The notes under the pieces were generated by a model. The model ran no database searches and was not told the DNA's origin. It saw only the letters and a list, made by a program, of their open reading frames with translations. Positions 14,301 to 28,232 of a stretch of DNA of 64,000 bases are shown in pieces. The stretch lies in the NCBI GenBank assembly GCA_013398615.1, contig VZSR01001477.1, forward strand, positions 67,267-131,266, given 5' to 3'. Source of the stretch: Brachypodius melanocephalos. Its lineage: Eukaryota > Chordata > Aves > Passeriformes > Pycnonotidae. The number at the start of each line of letters is the position of its first letter. Position 1 is the first letter of the stretch. The translations under genes and the position numbers were made by a program.

Positions 14301-17300
14301 ATTTCGGGCAGCATATATTTGGTATTTGACTAAATTACACTGTTAGAAGGGGGACAAGATAAAGGCCAAGGAAGGATTCCTGGCAACCATTTTTCAGTTT
14401 CAGCCTGTCAAATCAAAGTATTGACATATGTGTCCTTAAATCTTTTGCATGTGTATTTTTCACTACAATTTTCCATTTAGAATTCGGCAAAAGCAAAAAG
14501 AGGGAGGCACATACTCCCCACGAGATGCTGAAATTATTGACACAAAATTCAAACTGGATCAGCTGATCACAGTGGCAGACCTGGAGCTGAAGGATGAGAG
14601 ATTTACACGGTAAGCATACTCCTTAGGCAAAACAGTAGTCCAAAGGGGCTGTAGCCATGACCCCCTTCTGACCTTTGCTTGTTTGGAAGTGTTTGTGCTG
14701 TTCTTATTTACACAGGTCACTGAGATCCTTTTTCAAAGAGTGACCTCCATCCTCAAGACACTTCTCACTAGCTTTTAGAAAATCACTTAATCTTAACCCC
14801 TTTTACAACAAGATAAAAACCTAAGCGCAAATCACAGTTTAATTGTGTTAGTCAAAGAAGGGCTACATATTTAAAACAGGCAGAATTTCTGAGGTGTTTT
14901 AATGGCCCAATTTTTTGTGTAGGCTGCAAACTTACTCAAGCTTTCTAAAAAAGCCAGACTCCTAGAACTCCGTGTCAACTAATTCAAGAACAAATCAACT
15001 AGCTTAAGAACAAATCTGTCATTGTTTAATTGACATTTTGAAAGCATTTTTATTTTTCAGAAAAGGGGATTGGCATAACATCTGGGTTTCTGTGGAGCTC
15101 AGCACACTGGCTATCCTAACATCTACTCATTTAAGGTGCATGCAGCAGTAAATATTTTGTATCTGACAAGCAATCTTGTCACATATATTTATCAAAAGGA
15201 GAACTGCTTTTTGACTGATATCATTCAATAAATAAATATAGTAGTGTTTATCAATAATGTGTGGCATCCAACTGTGTTAGAAATATTTGGTGAACATTCT
15301 TCACCTGCCTGTATTTTCCCTGCTGTGTCAGAGATGAAACACTGTGGTAGGCAGTCTCCTTGAAGATGAGAAGCCTAAAATAGTCTTGCCCTAGTAGCCA
15401 AATACCCTACTGTTGCAGACTAGGAATAGCTGGAAGATGAAAGGTTGTAGCTGTTGACCTGCATTTTTTTGTGTATGCCTGTGTGTGGTACAAAGTTGAT
15501 TGCATGTACAAACCTGTCCAAAATAGAGCACACAAGAATGGCTGCTCGTAACAGATGAGAAAACATACTGGGGATCATCTGGAACTCATTGACGTCAGGG
15601 CTGGGGTATGTCCTGTGCGGGGCACTTGCTCAGATAGCAGAATTTAGTATCTGCTAATAGCAGTGCAAAGCATGCTCTGAAGGCAGAACTTTTGCCAATG
15701 CACTGCGAGGCACCTCTGATAAATGATCTTGATGGATTTTTGAAGTTACCTCATTTCCACATTGTTAACTGAATAAGAATAGTACTAATGTTGTTTATGT
15801 ACTAAAGTGTTAATGGATTTTACTTCCAGATACTCTTCATTTTTCTTTAGACGCAAGGAGATTTTTGTCATCCAGTAAGTTTTTTGTGTTATTGAAGCAA
15901 CATGGTGTGTTTTCCATTCTGTTCTCTTAACCTGTGTGTTATTGTACTACATTGAATGATACAGTTAATCAAAATGAAATGTCAATCTTTACAGATATTT
16001 TAATGACAAACAATGGTATTTTTCATCATGAAATCATGCATGTTTTTGGCCCCTAATGTGGAGTTATAGGAGTTCCACAACTATTTGGAAATAAATCAGG
16101 GTAATTTCTAAAGAGAAATTATAACTCATTATGGCAATATAGCCCTGATATATACAACCTATCCTTGAAACAAAGGTAGTGTAAATGTGACATAAGAAAT
16201 ATGCTGTTTTTTTCTTTAGAAGTTAGTATATATATATTTAAGAGAAATTCTTTTTTTCCCTCTTAAGAGAAATTCTTTTTTTCCCTCAACCGTCTTTTGT
16301 ACTGCAGCTGTTTCATACTATGCCCCTACAACCTCAGCAACATATCCATGCAGTCAAATCCTTTATTGGTTTGCAGGTACCGTTCTGCCACTCTTCTGTT
16401 TAAAGTATATGTATTTTAAATTTTTACAGTCTCAAACTCTAAAGGGTGATTGAAAACTATACTATTTCATTCTTATGTACACTTCAGTATGTCATTTATG
16501 CAAGTCCTTTACTGAACTTCAGTAATTTTAGTTATATTACCCTTATTTTATTGGGTCAATCTCACTTTTTAGTTTGCAATTTGTCATGTCCTTCCATCTG
16601 TATTTTTCTCTTCCCTCCTTCCAACTGTCTTTTAATGGCCAAAAGCAAAGACTTTCTACTTCTGTCATTGTAAGGTCCAAGATACAGCTGTTAAAATTTT
16701 GGATTATTATTTTTCAAACTGTAGTGTCGCTGAAGCTACAGCAGGCTCCTTGCCCAGATCCATTGTTGAACGTTATGACAAACTCTTGCAGTGCAGGCAC
16801 TAATTGAGAGCTCCTCAGGACAGGATTCACTACATCTTTTCCTCTGGAAGACAGAAAATGTCCTGGGGTACTCTCATGGGTAACATACATATAGCAATGA
16901 GGGGCAGGATGTCCTTTATCTGTTCAAAATTTTTTAGTTTATTTTGGCTTTTTTTTTTAAGCCTCAAAGAATCTTTCACTTCTGGTAAAGTCAATGGCCA
17001 AAAGGGACATTTTAGGTGTCTCCAGTGCTGTCTTCAATACAGTTAATCCTTCCTGGTAGTGATGAGTTATATCAGGGAGCTGGCAGATGCATGGCAGCAT
17101 GTACCAAGGCTTACTGCAAAACCTAATGACTAAAATATTTTTGTTTCCTGTTTTTAGACTTCCACCATTGCACCATGAAAGAATTTTTGTACCTGTTGCC
17201 ACTGGGGAACAGCTATGCTGAAGTCAATGATAGTCCCAGTTCTTGTGTCGACCCTATCATTCTCATGATCTGTGGCTAGAGTAGTGACATGTTAGCATGT

Positions 17301-20300
17301 TTAATTATAGCATTTAATGTTGATGACTACAGTCTAACCTCCACAAATTCCCCACGCATTTGGAATGGGCATCACTGCATCTGCACAATGTACACTGGCT
17401 GCATTTAGGCAGCTGTCTCAGCTGTGTTTGCGATGCTTGTCGTGTTGCAGTTTGTGGCATCTTGCAAGTGTTTGAGGAAGGCAGAGATGGGCAGATTCCT
17501 CTACCAGACTGGCATGTTTGTATTTTTTGGACACCAGTAAACCAACTGAAATCTGGTCCAGCTTCCTACCCTGAAAGGGCAATGGGAAGTTTGTGTGAGA
17601 ATACTAGGCGAAAACAGAACAATATAGATTTATCCCCTCTACCTACTAATCATCCCATTCAGCACTCATTTGAAGGCGGTATTTTGGAAAACAGGGTTTT
17701 TGTCACTACTCTGACATTATGTTATTTAGCTACTATAAATCAATAAATGCACACACTTGCAGCTGACAGAGTTCATCCACAGAATCAAAACACTCTAGCC
17801 TGCTCCATGAGATCCTTCTAGCCTGTCTCTCATCCATTGTCTCTTCAGACATTCTCTCATACTTAGTGGATCGTGGCTTATGATTTTGGCTCATATTCTC
17901 AGTAAATTTTTGCAGCTGATATCTCATGAGAAAAACAATAAATTAGAAAAAAAATTTTTGTTCTGTATGGACATGGCTGGAAATACTTTTCATCATTCTT
18001 AGATGAAAAATCAATAGCTCAAAGCTCAGCAAACATTCAGTATACGTTAATTAAAACATTGTAATTCACACGTTTTTAAAAATTTTTAAATATTAAGTGT
18101 TTTGCACTGCAAAAGTCAGTTTGAGTAGGAAAAGAGAAATTTAAAAGTGCCAAGCGTTCAATTTTGACAATTTTGAAACTTTTTTGTGGGTAACACTCTT
18201 TTGAACCAGGAAATTAAACAAAAATCCCAGTTTCAGTAGTTGTCTTTTAACATAATAAAAATCATTAAAAAATTATTGACAAACTTCAGTGCCTAGAATT
18301 ACTAATACTAGCTAGTACACATACACTCACTCTCAACAACTCTTTGCTAAGCGTTTGATCAGTTGGATGTAGTTTCAGAGGAGATGCTGGGAATTACGTC
18401 ACACTGAATTTAGTGGAAAATGAGATCTTCTTTATGAATTCAAAATGCTAATTTTGAATATTTGGGACGTACATTGCATTCCACGATGGTGGAGATGGTG
18501 TGAGAGAACAGTAGGAAACAGCCTTGTTCAAAACGTATGTAGCCCATCAATCTAAATTGGATTAAACACTGTTTCATTAAGCACAGTGAATATACATATA
18601 CTCAGTGATCTCATTACTTGCCTTATTTACAACAGGTCCACAGGGTTTGCCCTTAATTTGACATTAATCTTCTGTGAATAGATTCTGTCCTTAAACTTTC
18701 AGTATGCGCCAGGTTTGGTGAGATACAAGTAACTCTTCTCTGTTCCAGGTGATTACCTAGGAAACAACTTCTCTGGCACCCCACTTTTGCATTGGTTTCT
18801 GCAGCAAGAATAAAGCCATATAGATCCCCGTTTTGTTTTCAATCTTTCCTTGAGAAGTTGAACCTTGTGGTTGATCCTTAGAGGCTTTTGTTTCACTCAA
18901 TGTGTTACAGCTTGTCAAGAAAGTGGGGTCAGGAGAAATATTTCTGCTTTACAGACACTGTAGCCCCTGCAAATACAAGATAATTAGAATTCCTTATGGA
19001 AAAGTATTGTATAGAATATGATTGTCTGATCTTATCTTTCCTATATACTATGCATTCAGTGGGTGTCTATATTTGAGGTAACAATTTTGCATGCACATTT
19101 ATTTCTATAGACCAGCCTGATACTTTTTTGTGTAGACAGACCTGTCTTACTTTGAGTAGAGATAGGCATGGCTTCTGCCGTGCCTTCTTCTTCAACAAGT
19201 TTCTCTTTAGTAATCAGCTATCAAAAATAGGCTTCTTGAAGTTTGTGTTCCAGGAGAACAAGGCTTATGAATGTATATGTCCTGGTAAAATGGAAGAAAT
19301 GATCAGCTGTTCTCTTTCCTTAGGCTTTTAATATGTAGGAAGGGTTAAGCTCAATATTGCTTTCAATTAACTTGTTAAAAATTAGTTCCTCTGTTGGTCC
19401 TAGGAAGTGTCAGCGGTGCTTATGAGTTAAGCCTTTTGCCTACATAGTAATTTCTGTAGTTTTCTGGTTGGACGAAGTTCTAATTCCCTGTGGATTTCAG
19501 ATGATTGACCCAGAGAGAAAGCTGAGTCTGTGTGACAATATGTCTTCAGTTATCACTGCCAACACAAATAAATGGCTTCTTTCTAGCTCTATCATAAGTA
19601 ATCTGAGTGGGATTCAGATTTTTGATAGTCTTCAGAAAAACCCACACATGAAACAATACACTGTTTTAAAAGAAAATCAGATTTAAGGCTATAAAGCATT
19701 CTTTATCTTAGAGAATGTTTTTCTTTCCTCATTTCAAAGTCAGACAAGTGGGAATCTGAAATAGTCTGAATTAGGGAATCTGAAATAGAGAAATTTTCAA
19801 CTTCATGGCTTGATTTTAAATTGTGCTCATCAAGATCGAGTGATATTTATATTTTTAAGTTTTATACAAAACACTGCGAAATGTGGAGGACAAGATTACT
19901 GATAGATGAGTATTTGTTCATTGACAAAATACTTTAAGATTATTAATATGTATTTCAAGTCAAGAGATGTAGAAAAACCCATTTTTTTAAGCCTAAGGAT
20001 GCTGAAACTGAGAATTACTGGAACTCTTTAGTGAGAACACAAAATTCATCCCTTCTGAAGATCCTTAAACAGCAAAGCCAACACCTTTGCCACAGTTAGA
20101 CAAGTTAGACATTAACTTCCCTCTAAGCACTTTAAAGTAAATCACCTTATTTTCTGAGCTGCCAAGCCACTGCTGTGCACACTTGCTACTAACAAAAGTG
20201 TGACAGTTCAGTAGTTCTAAAAATCACTTAAATTCCTACAGATAGGTTAAAGTGTCAACCCATAGATGCCTTGCTTCTTAAAAAAACCTTATACTATTGG

Positions 20301-23300
20301 GTCCATGTACCTTCAGCACTGAAACACTAAATGACCTACCTGGATTGCTTATGTACAACACAGAAGTAATTTTTATTCCCTAACGACCAAACCGTATTTT
20401 CTTACTACAAATTATGTGCAGTAAGCCCCTCATTGATAAAAATTTGAGCGGAGAGTATTTGAAAAATTACTGAAATGTCAACTGGGACATGACTTTTTTC
20501 TGTTGTTCTATAGTGAAGAATTCAATGGAAAAAGAAGTGTTAACTTCTCTTCCAAGTCTGTTTATAATTTTGACCTGAAAAAAAATCCTACAAAAAAGTT
20601 GCTGTTCTAGTCAAAGACAAATATATTTATGTGTGCAATACTTTGGTACAGCTATTAAAAATCCCTTTTTTGTCAGAAAACTTTAGTTCTATAACGTTGC
20701 CAATGTTACTAGAAGGTAATTTCATAACTACTAGAAGTTAGTTTCATCTGCCGCATAATGGAAACAACTTATGTGATACAGTAAGCATGAGCTACATCTC
20801 TAAATATTCTGAATAAATAGAGTGGCATGCTTTCTTATCTTATTCCCTTATTTTTCACTCTGAAGCTGTCCTTCAGTTGTCCTTAGTAAGCACGTTTATT
20901 TCTGTGAGTACTTTTAACTCCAGTGAGACTGATCCAGTGAAGCTTTCATAGCTAGTTTGCTTTGTTTTAGGATAATTGTTCTAAAAAAGTATGTACCACA
21001 AAGGCATCCTTAGTAGCTTTGAAATTAACTTCTCTGATGCTTAATAATAAATTGTTCAATAATTGTATTAATCTCACTTTATCTCAATTAAATTTAAATA
21101 ATTAAGAATTACAACTATTTTTAAAGCAATTTTTTTCCTTTTCTACTAAAATTATGACAGCAATACAGTAGAAATTTGTATTATAGAACAATTTTTGTAA
21201 TATATTCTGTAAGAATGTATATTTGGAGGAACAGACACATAAAAGGGGTATTTGAAGTTTTTTGAAGGAGCAGGTTATCTTTTAAACTAAATTATTACAA
21301 ACTTTTTACTTGGTCCTTTAGACAAGCTTTCTGAGTGCTCAAAATTTGGTTTCTAAATCCATTCAGGGGCAATTTTGACCAAGTTTCAAGCCTGTCTGAA
21401 GGTCCCTCGAGTATAGATGCATATGTACTCTCTTCATGAAACCTGCTGTGAGATCCAGTTTAAGATTTAAGATGTATCACCGTTTTTAAAATTGACATGT
21501 ACAGAAACAGCCATAAACATGTGAGAAATTAAGATAGAACCAGGACACTAATTTTCAAAATCTTTAGAAAAACAAGCATAGCTTTGGTTTCTGTAGAGGC
21601 ACACCAGTATTGTGATTCATCTGTGACTCATTTTAGATGTCTGCTTCAAATGAGATGAAATTACACCTATTTCTCCTCATTGATTATAAAAGAAATCTAG
21701 AGTGACTAAGAAATAGGTGTCTGTGTTCAGTCAGGTTGATCCTCTCCTGATGCTCTGAAATGATGCTTAGAAGGATGATATTGGGTAAAGAATGCAAAAT
21801 GAAGCCTTTCAATGTGTATGTAATGGATTCCCCAGGGCCATATGAGCCCAGAGCACAGCAAAGTGATCTAAAGAAAATGATAGAAACTGTAACTATGTTA
21901 TTCATAGCAGCTGATACCTGAGATAAAAACTAATAAAGACAATCACCCAAGGTATCTGAATTTGAATCCATAAGGGAAAGCAATCTTTAGGTACATGGTA
22001 TTTAATCTAGAACCTATTAAAATGCATAGTATTGGTTAACTCTCAGCTTGCTACACTTAACAAAAATCTCTATTTCAGGTTACTTAGTTATAGAAAATCC
22101 ATAAAGTAAGTTTATTAAAGATTTTTATGTTGTGTTCATTGGTGAGTCTCAATGTGTGGTTCCCTCCTCTATGTTTATTAGAAAAAAAGCTCCAAGCTGT
22201 GTATAAATCATAAAAGCATGACTAATTGCATGGTAACTGGAGAAATGCTTTCTCTCTCTCTGGGGTGAAGCCTGCATGTCTGTGTTTTAGCTTGGGAAGT
22301 AATACAGGGTTATTTAAACTCCTCAGGATTTAAAAACCATGTCATTATGAGAATGAGGTCACTGCAATATTTTATACGTCTAAAACCTTGCAATGTGTAA
22401 AATGTTTTCGGTCTGACAAAGAAGTATTATGTACCTTCAAATGCAATAATAAGTCTACAAATTTAATGTCAAAACCTCGCCTTGAAATGCTGTTACCTAT
22501 AAAAAACAATCATAGCCTACAGTACTGCTAACATTAGCAACATTAAAATTTTTGTGAGGGGGAACAACAAAGGGATAAAATGCTTCTCTTTTAAGTGATT
22601 GAAGAGAAATCAAATAAACATGCTGTAAGCAATTAATATTTTTCTGCCTATGAGTACCAGTTTCTGTTGAACTGGAAAATATTGCTTATTAATAAACTAC
22701 AGGTAAATAACAAGAATGACAAAGATATTCCCTGTGAGTTTCTAATTCTTATGTCCTTACTTTCAGGCCAATAAGCAAGAAATCCTTTCTACAACATGTT
22801 GAGGACCTTTGCACAAACAACAACCTAAAGTTTCAGGAAGAATTTTCGGTATGTTGCTAGCAGTTGTCACAACATCGCAAGACCTTCAGTCGTTTCATGT
22901 GTCACATTTCATGTCCATTTTAAGCAGGCAAGGCCATGAAGGACTCTGGCCTTGATAATCAATACCCAATTACCAGGTTGATTGTTTAGAAAGTAACAGT
23001 ACACTGATTTGGATTCTGCAGCCTATACTACAACCTGATCAGAATTGTTCACCTTACTGTCAGCCAAAGATGATCTTCTTTAGTCTCCAACATTTCAAGA
23101 CCACTATATTTATGTTTTTATGTACCTAGTGTTGCATATGTAGGTTACCTAAGAACAACTTATTTAGAGTTTCCTAACATATACACAGGTATATTTAACT
23201 GCTATGAATATGTTTGTTTTCCTGATGATGACTCCAAAAGCAGAGTTAATGTTCATTCTGTAAAATTTTCAGGCCCCAGTCATACTGCTGTGAAACTGAG

Positions 23301-26300
23301 AAATGTTTTTCTTTCATAGATTTTGGTGCAGAAAGTCAAAGGTTTGCACATGATACTTTGGTTTTTGTTCCTCTACAAGTAATAGGTCATATTTCTCATG
23401 CTCTTGAGAATAGCTTCCATGTGAATAGCCTCCATTTCCTTAAATGAGCAGATGAACACAGCAAGCCTGTCTTTCTTTCTGAAAAGAGCCTAATTCTCAA
23501 AATATACATTACAGATAATATAATGCATGCATAGTCTCAAATTTAAATCTCAAAGTTTTCACTATTTTCATTAAGAAATGTTTTATGGTTATCATATTTT
23601 TTCTCAACAATAACTTCTTGTTATTTCAGAATCTTTATCATCATTATCTTTCTTAACACATACAGTTGTTTGCCCAAAAATAATTTGTCACTGTCCAGTG
23701 ATTTTATTAGTTTGGATTTATAAATTTACCATGAATAATTTACAGTTGGATTAACAAAAACAAAGACTTTACAACTGGCTTTTCTTCTGCTAGATTATAA
23801 TATTTCAATTTCCAAGGGAACACTAAGAAAAATGTATAAAGATTAATGGTATTTCCTACAGATTTTTTTGTTACACTCATTAGGTAAAATTGGTCTGGAT
23901 TTAATAATAAAAAGCACCATAAAATTCTCAGAGCAATAGAGGAAGATTTTTTTTTTTCCTAAAACCAGAAGTGTTACTTTACTTGAGCAAAAATGACTAT
24001 AGTTAAATTGTGCATGACTGAACAGATGAAAAGTTTTCCTATCAATAACATTTTCACATATTAACATTCATGACTAGAAAGTCTCTAGTATTTCTTTCTT
24101 TAAGCGTGACCCACACTGGTAAGCCTTACAGCATTGTAATGTAAATTACAATCTTAAACAACTGCATCTTATCAAACCAAATTCTTTGCAGTCTGCTTAA
24201 AATTTAGAGAAATACAAAAAGCTGAAGTCTCCTTCAAATCATTTACATAGTCGAGCTATAATAGACAGATTTATACATCATTTAGGTTTTCAGTCTTTTT
24301 TCTCTCTGAGCTTGAGCTTCCATGTTTCAGAGTGTAGTATGTCTTCCCAGATGACTTGTCCAAGGGCAGGCAGGATTTCAAGGTAGATTCAGTCCCTCAG
24401 TCCAAGTGTATGTCTTTTATTTGCAGCACGTCTTAACAGATAAACGATAGGATTGACAATGCACTTGAAATGACATTGGTAATGACAATGCTCAGGAACA
24501 GGCAATGCACCCAATAAGCAAGCAGATCTCATGATCTGCATTGTTTTTATCCCCATGCATACTTTTACATAAATTACTTGATGGTCCTGCAACGTGTGTA
24601 GGATTAGCTCAAGATAGAAACCCTTGAACCCATATGATGTAAACCCATATCTGAAGCACATAAGTGTGTGGTGAAACACTGGAACAGGTTGCCCATAGAA
24701 GCTGTGAATGCCCTATCCCTAGAAGTGTCCAAGGCCAGGTTGGATAGAGCTTTGAGGGTGGAAGGTGTCCCTGCCCATGGCAGCATGGTGTTGGACTGGA
24801 TTATGTTAATGTCCCTTCCAGCTCAAACTGTTCTATGATTAAATGGAAAGCATAGTGCTGAGCTTGCTTGGGCTCTTGGTCTGTCTCTGGATGAGTAAAT
24901 TCAAGTTTACTGGGAACAGAATACAAGAATATGATAATTAACACTAATAAACAGCTAGTATATTCCCTGTGTTGGATTTGATCTGTTTCATCTAGCAGTC
25001 TTCCTGGACATTTCCAAGATATGCTTTGGTTGGTAAACCAAAGGGAAGATTTACAATAGGCAGTTTGTGGACAACAAATATGGTTTGGAGTTTTCCAGCA
25101 TAAATGTGAGTCTTTCCATCTCACTTTTGTAATCCATGGACGTTCCCAGTTTCATCTAATTTTCTTAGCTGACCAGACTGCAGTGCCAGGACATCTTCAG
25201 GTGTCAATCTTGGTTCACCCGTGAACATGGCCTGTGTGTAAATGTCATGAGAAGGGGATCTGGACCTCAGAATGGACCTGGATCCATTTCTGGTCAGAAA
25301 AGACAAGTTTAAAGAAACCATAGGGAGCCAAAGTAACTGATGATGGGTGTCACCTTGCTGCCATTCAAATTTCCAGCTTTCCAGCTGATTCCTGCATGTC
25401 TCAATATGTTTGGGAATTTATGCTTTTCTAGTAACTGGCAAATTACTGAAACAGAAATACTTGTTTTATGATAAGTTCTGCTCATGAATTTTAAAAAAAA
25501 TGAAATCTTTCAAAGTGTCACCAGTGTCACAAAAGTACTACAGTAAACAAAATGCAAAATGTTTATTTCAAATTTTTTGAGCTTTCAAATAAACATGGTT
25601 TCTGTGACAAGTTGTTACTGAATCTGGGAACCCAAATAGTCTTTCCCCAAATCTGAAAATAATAGATAAGACTGAAATCCTTACTAATGCAGAGTATTGG
25701 TAAGGGACTTTTGAGCACTTGTTCAGATATGGAAGCATCATTATGAAAATAACAAGACCTCCTTCTCTATTTCCTCTCTACTACAAAGTGCTGTATGATG
25801 GTGCTGCTTCTACAGTAGTTAACTGGCAAGCTAAAACTCAGAGGAGTGAGGCCAATGAGGCAAGTTAAAGTTCACATGATATGGGATTCCATGGCCCGAA
25901 ACTCTTGCAAAATCCAAAATAGGCATTTTGTGCATGTCCTTCCTTCATGAAAATATTCAATGACAGAAACTTTGTGGGAGACTTTTAGTTTTCTGAATGA
26001 GAGGAACTTTAACATCTCCACCTTTAACTGTGTTTTACACACAAGGCTGACAAAATATTTGAATTAACAATAAAGAAAATTACTAATAAAACAGTCCTGG
26101 TTTTCCATTTTTCATCACGTCTCTATAAAATTTTTATTTATTTATTTATTTATTTGGTAGAAGATTGCCACTAAATTTTATTCATAAAAGACAGACTGTC
26201 TCAAATACCTGGGCAAAATGACATAATTAATATTGAGCCTGATAGTAAGGCTATCTGCCCAACTTTTGGAATTAGCCCATGCAGACAGTAACTGCTGATA

Positions 26301-28195
26301 TTAAAAGACAAATTTGAAGGGATTAATCTGCACAAGCAGCAAAATTTTGCATTGTGGTCATTCAAAGCAATAAGTAGACCTCTTAATTTACATCTTAGAT
26401 AGATGTAAAATAGAGACTTGTGTGTAACATTTGTCAAACAAAGCAAAATTCTGTTGAGTTAACAATGTGTTTAGAATTCTAGAGTTTCTGCCTCTTCTAT
26501 TCTCTTAACACCAAGGTCATCACTTTAACACATTTTCTCCATTAACAAATCCTGAAGTTGTCTCCACTCTTTTAATCAACTTTGTAAATTATACCTGTTT
26601 ATGCACACAAACATCCCCATCAAGTAAGTTCCTCAGCATGAATGATTTATCCATCTCTATCTTCCAGTAACAGAACTAATGGCCTGTTATGAAACTGCAG
26701 TAGAACCCAAAATAACCCTTCCCACCCCTTTCACAAACAGCCCCATGAACAATAACTAATTGCCAGTTGTCTCAACTTAATTAAATTCTCATCAGTTCTC
26801 ATGCTGTACCACAAACTCTCCCAACCTACAGGAGACAGGCAAAGGCATTATTCAAGACTGAGTCAGTGGGGCATGGTAACCAAGCATGTGACCTCAGGAG
26901 AAAAAACCCAGAAAACTACAAAAGGTGATAGACTGACTTTACCCAGGCTTTTAAAGGTGAAAGTTCAAGTAAGCTTAATTGTTCTAGTTGACGGCATTGT
27001 CTTCAGTGCTGCATCTAACATTGCTGCTGTAACTGGGTTTGGAAGTGAGGTGGGAAGCTCTGTGGTGCTTCCAGCTGTTCCTAGACATGCACTGTTGCAG
27101 AAATGTAAAGCTTTTCCTTTTACTGGAAAATGTCATCATGTCATGTCATATTTTAAATTCAAGTGGAAAACTTTTCCAACAAACATTTATTCCTCTGCAG
27201 GAACTTCCCAAGTTTCTTGAAGACCTTGCTTCAACGGATGCTGATCTGCCTTGGAACAGATCTAAGAATCGTTTCCCAAACATAAAACCATGTATGTGTG
27301 TTTATTGACCAACTCCTCCATTTTGCTCTTTACTTTCAATAGTGTAACAGATATTTGGAATGCAAGTGTATTTTTGTTTGATCTGTCTTTGAAATAGCAG
27401 TACAATCACGTCCACATTATGAAATAATTTTCTGTCAAGTAATCCATCTTTACTTTGTGGGTTTTTTAAAGCCCTAGTTTTATTTGGAAGTAGCTTTCAA
27501 CTTACTCTCACAAGCTTTAATATGCAGGTGCAAGAAACTGTAGCCTCAATAGTTTCTTGGCTTTGTAATTCAAGCCATGTAGCAAACTCTTTAAAATTCT
27601 TCCTAATTGTTTTTTCTCCCCCTTTAGTAAGAAGCAATTTTTTAAACATATAAAATCCACATGTTTGTGCATTCAGCTACCACAGGAGTCTGGATATGCT
27701 TTCCTGTGGATATGTGTATATGTGCTACAAAGGTTCCACAGAAGATCAGAGTGACTGTATGATAACTTATAAGCCCAGGCTAGATATTATCACAGGAGAC
27801 AGGAGTCTGTCTCTCTATACTCAACACTGCTTCATTTTTCAGTTAATAAGACAAGAAATGTCATTATTATTTTAGGCATTAGCTGTGATGTGAGATGGAG
27901 TGCATGGCATTCCTTGGTTAATAATGCTACATTCTGTGCTATTAACTTTTCAGAGCAGCTGTTCCTGCAATCTACTGCCTTGTTCAAGACATATTCTAAG
28001 ATACAGTCACTAAAAAATTATCTTCATGACAGTAAAATATAAACAGCTATGTTTCATAAATATTTAACTTTGTATTCTAATGTTCTTTACTAAGTTGGGG
28101 ACCAAACACCAAAATTCTGGTGTTACACACATGATATATGTCTTAGATTTTGTAATTTCTGCATAAGTACCATGGGAACAAATCTGAAACCCTAA

Positions 28196-28232
<37 letters not shown>

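Larger units (their letters stand above)
22849..27200 (+). other. PTPRQ: PTPRQ intron, 4.4 kb, with a CR1 tail
   Basis: Holds a short CR1 fragment and a (TTTA)n run at about 26131-26155. A minus-strand frame at 25121-25321 has a protein-like composition but no recognised family; see the rejected items. Confidence 0.8.

Noticed and set aside
17360..17746. 128-codon plus-strand frame
   Set aside because: No domain or family pattern, no promoter or splice signals, inside a PTPRQ intron.
25121..25321. Minus-strand 66-codon frame with Ser/Arg-rich, protein-like composition
   Set aside because: I could not link it to a family and saw no poly-A tail or continuing frame; too weak to list as a pseudogene.
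26801..27220. 139-codon frame running into the exon at 27201
   Set aside because: Out of frame with the true PTPRQ exon; the exon frame is set by the phases of neighbouring exons.
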